In this document: positions 48,026-60,800 of the stretch, one piece after another | How the letters are laid out: the number at the start of each line of letters is the position of its first letter | How positions within the stretch are numbered: position 1 is the stretch's first letter | Assembly: GCF_003073045.1 (NCBI RefSeq) | Contig: NC_037591.1 | Span: 21,795,319 to 21,859,318, forward strand | From: Pomacea canaliculata | Lineage: Eukaryota > Mollusca > Gastropoda > Architaenioglossa > Ampullariidae | Direction: 5' to 3' | DNA length: 64,000 nucleotides | Program-made: the position numbers and the translations under genes | The notes under the pieces: generated by a model | The model's database searches: none | Seen by the model: the letters and a program-made list of their open reading frames with translations, nothing else | Told to the model about the DNA's origin: nothing

Positions 48026-51000
48026 TGTTTGCGCACGCACGCCTTTTCATGATCACTCAGTCCAAAGACCATTGTTTGCTGTCAATTCCCTTTCTGGACT
48101 GTCTTGAATTTTTCTGCATGCAGTATCTGCCTTTTTTTCGTCCAGTTCAATCATCATTGTCGTCATCGTCGTCGTCGTTTTCGTCGTAATAAAGCAGTAA
48201 TAGTTGTTTCCACCGATGTCGCCGAAACTTTAAAGTTAAATCAAATGCGAAATATCTCATGCAATTGCTCACAGTGGTTAATAACGCAAAGTGTTGAAAG
48301 CAGAAAAAAGAATCTTTAGAAAGCTTTGATCTACACAAGAAATCCATGCTCTCTCTCTTTCCTAGCGACATTGTAAACAGCAGCAGAGAGTATTTATTAT
48401 TAAAAAGAAACCATGACAGATGAATATGCACTGAAGAGAGAATGAGAAGATAGTCAACGATAGTGAAACTCTCACCCCTCCAGAACTAAACAAACAAGCG
48501 GACAGATGCACAAACCAACTGAAACGCTGTCGACCAGCGTACAAACCAAAGGAGACAGAGAAGAAGACGAAGAAAAAAAAAATGACAAGACAGAGTTTGT
48601 TTTAAGACAGCAACAAGCGAGCGAGAAAGAAACGGAAATGAAAAAAGATTTAGTTTGAGAAGCCAGCAGGTTCACAAGGCGCATTTAACCCAGAACATCC
48701 AATAATGAAGGTCCAATCAAAGCAATTAACAGTCGCGCGCCCCTCGACGTCACGCCAGGCCGGGGTCAGGTCCCCGCTGCAGGCAGTACAGGCGCTGAAA
48801 GTGGCTTTGCCATAATACTGCCTAATGCTACACCTCCCACCCCACACCCTGTCCTCACCCCCTCCGGTCTCTGGCTGTGGGCTTGTGAGCTGGTAACTCG
48901 GGTTAAGTGCAGGGAGGGATGGGATAGGGTGATGGGGGGATAGCGGGTGGTTGCGAAAAGATGGCAACTGTCCTTCGCTGACGTCAGAAAGCCAAGAAGA
49001 GCATTGGCAGAAGGGGCACCGGAAGTCAGAGAAAAAGTACAGACCATTAACCAGCTTCTGACATTATGTATACAACAAGAACAACACCCAGAGAATCTGC
49101 GTCCACGGGGGTCTGTCTTTCTTCCACATTGCACACAATTATTTCCAAATCATCAAGCAGAGGGACTCAGCTGTCTTAAGTAATCAGCGCTATTCCTGAT
49201 CATGTGCTGGCCTGTGAGTTCTCACTCTTGAGAACTCCTTCAAGAGAAACGAATGTCCATATCTAATAATGAATAAAAACAAGACTTGTTTATTGAAATT
49301 AAAGTTTTCTTCTCAATGTTTATGGAAAATAAAATAAAACTAAAACGAAAAATGTTTTCTCTAAGTTCCCACAAAGTTGGACGGAAAATAACTCCAAGCT
49401 AAAGAAATGTGGAGTGGTGGTGGTTTGTTTACCTCGCTTTCAATTTGCAGTATTGTATTATTTTTATATTTTAAATAATCTAACAATATAATTACATTTC
49501 TCTATTTTATTGCACGCAAGAGGGGAGGGGTGACATCACGCTGATAAATTTGCATTGAACCATTCTGCGTCGACACAAGCTGCCGACAATTGAAATGTGC
49601 AAAAAAGCTAATAGTCATTTAAGTGCTCATGGGGATTCTGACATCCACAACAAACATTAAAACGCTGTATAAGCTCCCACCATCATCCTCATCCTCATCC
49701 TCATCATCGTCATCATTTATTTTTCATCCAGACGACAAAGTACATTCTTACACTAATTTCATTTCCTGAACTTTGAAAAGATCTTCGTCTTCTAAAGGAA
49801 ATGTCCTTCCTGTTCTAGACGAGAATTATTTAATTCCTCCTTCTCCAGATTTTTTTCCTTCTCTCTCATCTGTTTAATGATCTTTCATTGACGACAGCAT
49901 TTTGACCAAAGGCAGATTTTACAACGAATGAGACAATAGGCATTTAAGAGCGGTTTTGTTGTATTTATGGTTAATCTGTTAGATGTTTTCTGTTTTCGCT
50001 CGAATTGGACAAGGTATTTCCTCGTCAAGAGAATAGATTGTTTGCTGAGCACTGCCAGAACTGTGAATGCGGTGCTTTTTATTTTGTTAAGTATGTCACA
50101 ATCTCTTTTCTGGTTTACAGAGATGTCATTCAGTCGGTCCGTCTCTGATTTAATTGGTACATACCTATGTCTGTCCTATTATCTGTATGTTTTTTGGCTC
50201 TCCAGCTCTCTTGGCCTCTCTCAGAGACCAATCAAGGTCACTCCCCAACTCATTATCCTCCCCACGCACGCGACTTATTTGAACCGCCACGCACCCTGTG
50301 AATGCTTATACGAGGTCGAACCTCAGAAAATTACGAGGTAACCCCAAAACGGGGGAACAAATCACAGGTCCAGTCCCTGGTCTGAACCCATTAATCTCGG
50401 GAGGAGAGCGGATGTTGCAGTGTTGTACAGATCACATTTAACGACCCACGTATTGGAGACGGCGGAGAAGAAGAGATAAGAGTTCATTCATTGTCGATTT
50501 GAAGGGAAGAGAAAACAGGACGGTAAAAACACTTGAAGACGTGATTTGGAGAAAGGTCCAACCCACGCAACCGTTTGATTTGTAGAATCTTCTGGGAGCG
50601 TTAGACCTATAAAGATATGTCTGGTTTCCAGTAAAGTGAAGATTTGGGTCCCAGAAGATTTCTCACTCTCTCTCTATCTCTCTCTCTCTCACACACTTGC
50701 GCACACCAAGAAGTTTGAAAGCACGGTCTTGAAGTTACTGAAGATAAAGACAATATTGATGCTACTTCTGCGATCTTTAAAAAAATAGCTTGACATTTTG
50801 ATAGTTTTGAGATATATATATAATATGGAGAGAGCAGAACAGCGTTTGGAAGACACCCTAAAGAACACTCCTGTCAGATGGTGAAAGTTCTACTATCGGA
50901 CAGAAGAAGCATCAACACAATAAAGAGCGAAAAAAAAAACCTCAGGAATTTCCCTGGGGACTTTTTGTGAAAGGTCATGTCACCATTTCATTGTCCTTTT

Positions 51001-52844
51001 GTTTCAACTCTTTTTATTCTCGACGAATTTGTTTCTTGCTTCCAGTTCTAGAATCCCTCCATTGAGCACGAAAATAACTCGAGAACAGCTATATAATTAT
51101 CACGACAATATCTTGAAATTCTTTCAAAATATAGACTGGCTTTTGGACGACTAGAAACTAAATCTCTTAATTTTATTTCTGTGAGGTGTCATACCACAAG
51201 TAGACTGGTTGCTAGTCATAATCATTGCGACCTTCTCCTGAGCATCAATCATATGCTGCAAGGAAAACAAAAATCCCTCCCCAACATCTCAACTCACAGT
51301 CTTGTATATTCAACAGCCATGAGCCTCGATCTGAATGGCTTACCAAGGTCTCGTGATGGATCGGTCCCTTCCAGTCTGAGCACCAGCACTTTTTTCTGTA
51401 TTCCCACGCTGCGGTCAGCATCAAAAAGACTAAGCCAGAGGAAAGCCAACACGGAAACTACAGAACAAGGCGGTTGGGAATTTCTTCGAAATCGTAGAAT
51501 GTGCTATCAAAGAGAGACAATATTCTGCGTTTTTGCCTTGCAGATTGCCCCTGGATTGATTGAAAGCTGAGACGCTCTCCACGCATTTTTTCTTTCTTTT
51601 TAACTTTATTTTACAAGTGTTCAACGAAGGAACTATAGGAAAAATGGACAAGTAACGAAATCTGATTGACAGAGATGTAAGACCCGGCTTTGTCTTCTTC
51701 GGGTGAAACCTTGGGTACTTCTGTTCGTAAGCTATTAAATGTTCTAAAAATACAACGGCCTGGAGGTACAATGAAAAGAGATGTACTTAAAAAAGAAGAG
51801 GTCCCAGAAGTTCTCTTCAGTTGCCTCGGGCCAAGCTAAAATGAAGGGAATATTTTGATAATAATTATCATTGAACCATACGAGTGTTAAGATTATTGTT
51901 TTAAATTATTCACTATTTTTGTCTGTAGACACGCTCGTGCTTCTGTCAATGAATCATTTGTCTTCCCGTCCTTCCATCCGTCTGTCCGTCAGTCCGTCCG
52001 TCCTTACAGACATACATAAAGCCACGTAGCGTGCACCCAGTGGTATTGTCCGTATATGAGATTTTTACGTGGGTTGCTGTACGACAAATCTTGACCTCCA
52101 TCCTAATCATGACGTCACTACGTGATGTTCCCGACGCCATTTTTAGAAGCCGTTCTCTAGAAATAGACTGGACGGTGGTCTCGCTAGGTTGGCTCCATTT
52201 TCTTCAGCTAAATAGATCATCTCTTCGTTTAAAAACTTCATAAATAATTACTGGCGATGGCTGGTGCTGGTTTAGCAATTTAAAATGGGATATTTCTAGT
52301 GTGAGCTCATAAGGCTAAAGTAAAGTTAATAAGGACACAGGCGAAAACATGTCACAGACCCGCTGATGCAGGTCACGGCCTCGCATTTGGCTCGTCTTGT
52401 TGAACAAGTTTTCGGAGCTGCCGTGACATCTCAGTCTGCACACGTGACAAATAAACATGAAGACTGGCAAAAGATGGACAGATATACGCAGATAAAAAAA
52501 TAAAAAAAGACAAAAACAAAGAAACGGAAAAAACGAGATTTGAAAAAAAACCCAGAAAGAAAGTGAAAACACGGGGAAGGGCAGAAAACAAGAAAATACT
52601 GTTCACTTCGTCGTCAGTCAACATTAGCTTCACTCTGTACACAATGAACTTGCTTTTCTCTCTTGTTTGTTTTTTCTTAAACTGTGTTTTACCGATTCTT
52701 TCGTAAAAAAAACTTGCCTTATTTACTCTTCTTCTTTTATGCTCAGTCATCTGCCTTTCCTTTGCAGGAACCTTCATTAAAATCCAACCTAATTGTAAAA
52801 TGCTCTACCCTGTCAGGCCTGCAGTAAACAACTTAGCTCAGCTA

Positions 52845-53270
52845 CTAGTCAGACACCACATTATACACACCACCGCCTTCCATCACGTATACGACGGCCT
52901 CACAGCCATGCTCAAATTTTGCTGACTTTATCGCTAATGACATGAATTCTTCTCCCTTCCTCACTTTTTCATTTGTCCCCATTATTCCTACTTCATGGGA
53001 GTCAGACAGACCGGAAGAAGCTGGCCATGTGACCCGGCACTTTGTCGAAGATCGTCCTTTGAGTACGCTGCGGTGGCGCGGGGAAGAACTGACTTGAAGA
53101 AGTGGATTGGTCGTCCTGCTGACTATCGTCAAAAACAGAATTGAGTGGAGGGCGTTGTCAGCTGCCATGTCTATCCATGTGTCCCCCTCCCCCAACTCAA
53201 GCGACTGATACAAGTCAGGGGACGAATGATGGACTCGCACATCCTTCCTCATTGCCTGTCCTTCTCTCAT
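52845..53270 (-). other. Longest clean open frame in the gene-poor stretch, unassigned
   Basis: A 141-codon open frame on the - strand (starting MREGQAMRKDVRVHHSSPDL) with mixed composition and no simple repeat. No domain is recognised, no splice-site or phase support exists, and neighbouring sequence adds nothing. It may be chance or a decayed mobile-element piece. Confidence 0.12.
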
Positions 53271-54814
53271 TCTTTTCTTTCCTTCCTCATCAGTTTCCTT
53301 GACAGCTTGTCAGTCTGGGTTCATGCCTCCTTTTCCTCTCTGTCTAAAGCCACAGCCAGCAGACATGTTCGCACTAAACGCATCGCTGCATTCTGATCGC
53401 AATGGCATTCATGTTTGCACTTTGTGACCGACGAATATTTACTGGTATGCATATCCAGTAGGTGGAAAGATTTGTATAAAGAATTACTTTCATTCAGATC
53501 CTGAGTTCGACTGTATGGTGCAGTGTTTAAGATGTCTGCAACCTGAGTGAACCTTCGTAAACATCTCAAATCGTTTCTTCTCGGACGTCCATCTGGCACC
53601 GAGGAATAATCATCAACTCCGCTTCGCAAAATATTCTTACCCCCTGCTCCAACCTCGGGTGCCGACTAATCTTGTGTATCTTCCCCTTTTCGCGGTTATT
53701 GTCGTGACATGGGTGAGAGGGTGTGCTGTTCCCCCGGGGACACGACGCGCTAGGCTACAAATGAATGAAAGGGGACACAACTCGCGCGTCAGCCAGAACT
53801 CTTCTCTTAGGAACCGTTGGTGTGAAGACGGCGAGTAGGAGCCTGGGGACTCCGTTTCTGTGGCGAGTGCTGATGTTTGGCGACACGGGCGACAGGGGCT
53901 GTAACCAGCTGTACTGCGGTGACGCCATCATCTGCCTGGTCGCCCTGATGTGATTTGGGCTGGAAAAACCCCCGGCAAATCCCAGGCGAATATTTGCCAG
54001 CCTTAAAACCTGTCATGCGCAGATTTCGGGGCTACCGCAAAGCACTGGGCCTCCATCACGTCGCCGGAAGCTGGAAATGCAAGCATCCACTCTTAGCCAG
54101 AAGCGGTGGAGGTTTGGGAGTCTCCGCCAGGCGACGCTGTAACAGACTTCCTAGAGGGAGTTAACGCTTTTGTTACCATCAGGCTGTGGGTCTCGTCTCT
54201 CCTTCAACATTTTCTTTCACTCTTTTCCATCCTCTCACCCCGCTCTCTCCCCCATCTATCTCACTCTCTTCCTGCATGTGCTTGCATGTATGTCTACGTG
54301 TGTGTGCGCACTGATGCATGTGTGTTTGCGTGCTTGTGATGAGTGTATTCTGTCGTGCTTTTGTGCGTGCGTGAGTGTGTGTGTGTGCTTGCGGAAGTAT
54401 GCGTGCGCATGTTGATAAATGCTGCACTCTATCGACAATGTTGCTGCAAGCGGAGGGCGGAAGCAAGGCGCGGCAGAAAAGTCCGACAGAGGTCCATGCC
54501 CATAGTTCACCACCGAGCAACCCGTCCTTGCCACTATGGTAAATTCTAGAAGAAAACTCTTTTCATAAATATGATGGAATTTTAGTGTGAAGGAGATGGG
54601 GGTGGCGAGCTCACACCAATTGCCGTCTGTCTGCTGGGATCCTCTCTCTCTCTCAACAGACTTTTTCAAAGCCGTGCCCGTTGCCACCCTCTGGAAATTA
54701 AATGCCTTTCGTTCTCTTCTGTCTTTTCCTCTAGGGAGAAAGAAGACGAGAGTCACGTTAAGTCTGTTACCTCAACGTCTTCAGATTTGGAAGAGATGGT
54801 CACGACGAGTCAAA

Positions 54815-55165
54815 ACTAGAAGTGACATGACAGTTAGGACTAGGCTGCTAGACGTTAGGCGTGACAACAGAAACTAGAACTACCTTGCTAAAAGTGAAAG
54901 ACGTTTAAAGGAAGACTAACTAGGACTATGTGTTAAAAGAAATTGGCGTGACCACAAACCTAGGACGAAGTTAGTGAAAGTGGTGTGACCACAAAGCAAG
55001 CAAGAAGTTACTGACGGAGACTGGCGTGATGATGAAATAGAAATAGGTTGATAAAATACTGGCCTTGCTATTAAGCTAGGAGTAGATTGTTAACATATAT
55101 TGACATGACCACGAGGCTAGGACGAGGTTGTTAAAAGATATTGGCCTGACCGCAAAGTAGGTCTA
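54815..55165. repeat. Degenerate minisatellite, period about 41 bp
   Basis: Units of roughly 38-42 bases recur about eight times, with the landmarks TTGGCGTGACCACAAA, CTAGGAC and AGGTTGTTAAAA. Neighbouring units differ strongly, so the array is old. Confidence 0.6.
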
Positions 55166-57186
55166 TGCTCAGTCACGGCAGTTCTGAAGACATGAGGCAT
55201 TTTATGTCTCTCAGCTCATTTTCCGTTCACACTGAGGAAGCCCAGGCGAAAATATATTTTTTAAATGTTGCTTGCCTTTAAAATATTCCTTCTTTACTAC
55301 ATGAACTTTATAAGTGGATACATATTGCAGATTGGCCATTTTGCCAAGACAGTTTCATATTCGAAAATATAAGACTAAGTCCCTTTAAGTAAAGTTGCAC
55401 TTTCTATTTATTATTTTATTTTTTTTTTTTTTACTGAAAATTGAGGGATTTTTCCTTTTCTCCTCTTTACCGTTTGATATTCCCCGCAGCAAAGCGTCGA
55501 CTAGCGTCGGGGCCTGTAAAATTCCTTTCTTGAATTTCATTTATGGAACAGCCACTATTTGTCTATGCTCTGTCGGTATTTATCAATAGAATGCTTTGAT
55601 CCCACCGCCTCGGCTGCTATACATCTGCTCACCGTTTGTGTTCAGCATCAGCGGCTGTTTCCAGAGAACGCTGCAGGGCAAGGCGTCCAGCCCAGGATAC
55701 GGTCCCGTTGTTCCGACAGTCATCGTTCGTGTGCTCGCACCTTGAATGCTAATGAAGTCTTTCATGCTTTATCTTGTCGCCTTCTTTTAAGTCTGGGTCG
55801 TTTTGAAAACTAGCAGTTCTTACTAGATTACTAGAACATGGCGCCGGGTTTCATACACGTCACGTGACTTCTTCGCCTTACCAACAATGGCTAACCTTTC
55901 ACCCACTATTCCCCCCACATTCCCTTCCGTCGCTTCCAACGAGAATTTCATGCACAGTGTTTACTAACCCTTTTTCACTACTTCAGATGTTTACACGGTA
56001 AAAGCGTCAATTTAATTGTGGCTGCAATGCCGTGCGAGAAATTGTGCGGTCGTCATAGCCACTCCTCTGCCCACTCAGGCGTTTTCCGGACTGCGCTTGC
56101 AATTCTGTTTCTAAGAAATGAAGAGAGATGGCGCCGCCGTCTTGCTATCGTTCACGTGATCTTCTCCTTCACGTCAAGATCACGACTCGGAGAGCTGAAA
56201 TCACTTCGCTGCGAATTGTTTTCAGCTTTCTGCCTTTCTCTTTCTCTCTCGTCTCCATCCTTGTAAATTTGAGAAGTTCACCTGCCTCGTGAAGAGACTT
56301 TTCCATTTGTCCACCCCTGACACCCAGCGACCCACCCACCCCAGCCAATTTTCTGCTGCGCTTTCTTCGTCCAAAAGGCAACAGCACAGAGAATATTCTC
56401 GAAAGAAAATCGATTCCAGGTCTTTGGTTTGGTGTGAGGGTTTTCAGATCCAACTGGCACCTGATCGAGTTTCGGGGTTCCCTTGCTTTACAAGTGCTGC
56501 TCGTACTAGTTTAACGGCGACAGTAAACTTACGAGTCTGTGTAATGTTCCCCTTGATCTTTTCATTGTTAATAACAGAATTGATAAAGTTACAAACAAGG
56601 TAATTATAGTTTTTACTTCCCGCAGGGCCTTCAATAAGTATTTTGTTATTGTTTGCTAAGTACATGTACCTAATCTTAACTACTACCTACAAGCTTACAG
56701 AATCAAATGCTTCGGATGAACAAGCTTCGGATGAACTCAGATTGGTTGTAGATAGGAGTAGGAAAAAAAATCAAATTTTTCATAATATAGAACACCTAGC
56801 TAAGTCGGAAAATGATATAAATAGGCAATGAAGTAGAAATTGTAAGCAGGCACAAATACTAAAGTTTCAAGAGTCAAGGGCAAGTGGTGTATGTTATGAG
56901 GACGAAGTGGGAAAATGCTTGCCAGATATTACTATAAATAAATTTTTGGAAATGTATTTTGAAGTTTAGTTTGAGCCTAAGTGATCTGAATGCAAATAAG
57001 TTCTATAGTGATAAAAATGAGTCCATTTTGTGCAAAATAAGAACGTCAAGATCACTCGTTGTGTACGAATATACATTTACTATGCATTGGCGGTTACAGT
57101 AGACAGATAAATGCAAACAAAAATATCAACAGTCCCCACTGTTATAGTCCTATAATTATTAAGCTACTGGTTTCTGTTTAAAAGGT

Positions 57187-57192
57187 TTTATT
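57187..57192 (-). promoter_or_regulatory. Poly(A) signal of the Ig-superfamily gene (minus strand)
   Basis: AATAAA on the - strand, about 170 bases after the stop at 57363-57365. Confidence 0.5.
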
Positions 57193-57362
57193 AATGTGCA
57201 TAATTGTTGTACTTGATCTCCATGTATAAAAGTCGAGGTCTTGCGTTAATTAAGTTAGAGTTCCCTCGCTCACTCGCGTGAATGTTCTTAGCGTTATCAG
57301 CATCCACGGAGCGATCGTGTTATGGTCAAGACTCGAGTGTGTCCGGGACGGGCCACTGGGGT

Positions 57363-57805
57363 TCAAGGCCCGGGACTTCCATCCTTTACCTTCTCCACTT
57401 CCTGCGACTCCGTGTCGGAGCATGCCACGTTGACCTGCGGCCCACCATCCGCAATACACTCCCTCTGGTCCACCCTCGGCTCCCACGACACCCTCTGACT
57501 CCTTCGCCGCGAGTTGCCGTCGTCAGCGCAACGTGTGCTGCTGCAGACGTTCGTCGCCTGGTTGTGGGCGGCCATCAGCTGGTTGCTGGCGGACGTCAGC
57601 ACCCTCAGTCGGTAGTACTGATCTAGGCGTCGTTGGCGGTCGCGGCTGTACTGGCAGTAGATCAGTGTCCCCGCCAGGGCCAGTGTTAAAAACGAGATGA
57701 AAGTGGCGAAGATGATGTTGTAGTTCTCCAGCCCTTGGTACATTTGTGTCACCGCTCCGACGCAAAGAGAGCGCTGGTCTTCCCCAACAATTGTACCGTC
57801 CTCGC
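57363..57805 (-). CDS. Ig-superfamily terminal exon: membrane helix and tail
   Basis: It encodes a short stalk (EDGTIVGEDQRSLCVGAVTQ), then YNIIFATFISFLTLALAGTL as a membrane helix, a basic stop-transfer stretch (YSRDRQRRLDQYYRLR) and a hydrophilic tail. The stop is TGA at 57365-57363. Confidence 0.82.
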
Positions 57806-60800
57806 CTTTTGGAAAATGGGAAGATGGGAAGAAAATATTTATGTCTACTACTATAATTAATAACATTAGTCATCGTTTCTCGCAGATTATTTAAAATTAG
57901 TTCAAAAGAATAAGAAGAATCTTCAAGCAATTCTTCAAGAATCTTTTTCAGCTACATCTCTGTAACACCGTAACAAACTCCATACCTGCCTCTTCTAAAA
58001 AAAATCACTTTAAAGTTATCTTTTATTTACAAGCACAAAGAGATATTTCATGCATTATAAATATAGAACGACTTTTGAGATGAATCGAAGATGTCATGCA
58101 TGTAAAAGAAAAGAGGAAAATTTCGCTGGGAAAAAGCTTTTCTAAAATTGCTTTTGATGCAACAGATGAGAAATCTACTTAGCGGGTAAAATGGTTTCAG
58201 AGACTCAGTGTAATACTGAAATGCTTTTGGGTTTTTTAAATATTTAAATATTGCTGGGTATTGTGAAACTTCGGCGACACATTTTGCAACTCTTATCTGG
58301 AATGTCTACCCCAACTCAAAGTCGTGAAAAACTTTCTGACAAGGAGTAACGCTAAAACAGCTTTGGACCATGTCAAAAAAGAATACCCCATCCAAAAATC
58401 ACAATCTTTCATTGCAATAGCTCCTCTCCTCACTCCACAAATGTATATGGTATTACAGTACATCAAATACCTCTTCCTTGAAAATAAGGTTCCAGCTTTT
58501 TCCATCTGCAAAATGAGAAACTTTCATCACCTGTTATCTCGAGTCGGTGTTCCGCCACGGAGCTGGCCTCTCCCAGGCTGGCGATGCAGGTGAGCAGAGT
58601 CCCGCTGTGGAATGCGCTGAGGTCACTGAAGATGAGCTCGGCTGTGTAGATGACGAAGTCGTTCTCCTTATGCACCCATTCAGACATACTCAAGAAACCC
58701 GGGGTTTCCTCGCTCAGCAAATGAGACCAACGCACCGGAAACGCTTTCGTGCTCACCAGAGCAGACAACCCGATGGTGCACCTGAGCTTCGATTGACTCC
58801 CTTGTCGGAAGCTGCCGTATGAGCGCAGGGTTGGCGGGCGGAGAGATTCTGTGCAAGTAGTTAGTTAACATTGCTTTGTGTGTGTGTGTGTGTTGTAAGG
58901 GAGCTGGGTGGGTTCGCACGAAGGAGTGACAACGAGTATATGTGAGAAATGTGTGTGTGTGTGTTTAACAGCATGCGCGTGTGTACGTGTGTGTGAGAGA
59001 AGGGAATAGAGAGAGAGAGAGTATGAAAAGGTAACAATGAATGACAAGTTCGATAGCTTATTAAGAGTCTCGAACCTTTAGAGTCAGTCGGCCATGTTGC
59101 TAACAATTCTGACCAGCTCTATCGTGCAATCCAAATAGATGCAACTTCCAAAACAACTCAGACGCGCACGAATCACCCTACTACGTACAGGTAGCTGCAT
59201 GGATCTACCCATCCTACTTGCACACAGCACCCCCAAGCGGTCACAGAGGACAATCAGTCTGTCACACGCGTTTGGCTACAAAAGATTTTCCACTGCCGCA
59301 TGCCTGGCCCCTGACAGGCTGTCACAGAATCTACTGTCACGAATGAACACACCAGAATTTCCTGCATTTTCCCCCTTTAAGCTCTGCCTCTCGGGGATTC
59401 CCGCTAACAACCGTCTCCGCAACCCCTCCCCGCAGGCATGCAAGGCCTGAGATAAAAGTGCCCTTTGAAGTGTAGTCTGGAAAAAGCATGTGCGAACACG
59501 AACTCATCTGTCAATTATGACATGACCCTTAGTCCGGCTTGACATCTCTCTCCTTCGATACTTCGTTTTTTGAGGTCTTTTTTTTTTTTTTGTCTCTTCG
59601 CGGTTTTTTTTTTTTTTTGTGTTTGACGATATCTGCCCTGCGATAGTTCTTTCTGCGGTTATGTCTTTCTTCTGGAAGTATCTCATCTCTGAGGACTTTA
59701 AGTGGAGGAGTATCTGCTTAATCACCAATTTCAAGGTACAAAGGCAGTAGCTATGAAGTACCTTGTATATAGAGATGTTGAAAATGCAATTGAAGAGCCA
59801 CGCGTGACTTTCGGACTTCAGCTGCTCTGACGAAGTTTTAAGTATGAACCGAATGTTTGGTTATATATCAAAGGTAGATATGGACCAGAAGCAAGCCATG
59901 GTCCTTAAACCGCAAGGACCGTAGGTAACCTAGAGGTCCCGTCTTGCATCAAATAGATGACTTTGGCTACAGGGCTGAGTTTGATGCAACGCATTCTTAT
60001 ACCACTTCAGCACGCATAATGTCACGATGGACAAGGAGCACTGAGCTGTTTTCCAGATTTCGTAGCTACGTCTTTAAACTCTTAATACGGTTATCAGAAT
60101 CACGTCTCGACTGTGATGCAATAGTCCAGTAACAGTACAAATACGGTCAGACGTCAGCAAGAAATGTGTAATGAAGTTCATGGAGTGTGGCAGACATCCC
60201 CACCTGGTATCACGTGGAGAGCGAGGAGCAGACTATGGATTGCGCCCAGGTCATCGGTCTGAGTGCATCTGTACACAGCAGCGTCTGAGAGTTGAACTGC
60301 AGAGATGGTCAAGTACCTGCCCTGTGCACGGAAGCGTGGAGGCTGCAGAATCCAGTTGGGGTTGGAGTCGCAAGACCACTTGAACTCCCGGGGCGTAGCT
60401 GGCGAGCTGCCCTCGAAGTCTCTGCAGCGAAGAGTGACAGTGTCGCCAAAAAACGTCTTCACGAATCCTTGTTCCTCATCGTCTGCAAGTTGTACACACA
60501 CTGTCAAGCAAGCCAGCAAATTTGCCGGAACATCCATGGCAAAGTACTTTTTATATTGTTTTCAAATGTAATCAATCACTTAGAGAGGATATTCGGGATT
60601 AAGGAATCTTTGGAAAAAAGTCGTAGTGTCATTAAATAACATTAAGTCATTAGTTTGTATTCGTATTGATATAATAAAACTCATAAAGAGAGAATGAGAA
60701 TAACACAAACGCAATCACAATCACTGTTTGATTTCTTTCAATTTTATATCCTTCCTTCCTTCCTTTCCACCGATGAAACTGACCGAACACAATGAGTTGA

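Larger units (their letters stand above)
34028..57186. other. Long gene-poor intergenic stretch
   Basis: About 23 kb without a gene I can support. Open frames above 100 codons here (for example 49967-50341, 52845-53270 and 54256-54756) lack protein-like composition or run through simple repeats. The stretch contains simple repeats, a cluster of related repeats (38767-39121), the second copy of a dispersed repeat (43165-43395), a degenerate tandem array (54815-55165), and perfect TGACGTCA palindromes at 40780-40787, 48979-48986 and 52110-52117. The GCGCATGCGC palindrome at 44894-44903 resembles an NRF-1 site. Confidence 0.5.

Noticed and set aside
47699..48107. Three overlapping plus-strand frames rich in Ser, Leu and Phe
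   Set aside because: They are produced by the pyrimidine tract at 47930-48025.
49967..50341. Hydrophobic open frame of 124 codons
   Set aside because: The start is arbitrary, the composition follows local T-richness, and no family pattern or splice site supports it.
54256..54756. Minus-strand open frame of 166 codons
   Set aside because: Much of it is translated TG repeat (alternating His and Thr), with no conserved motif.
59905..59928. Small perfect hairpin (GGTCCTT...AAGGACC)
   Set aside because: A 7-bp stem is expected often by chance in 64 kb, and no T run or other context gives it a role.
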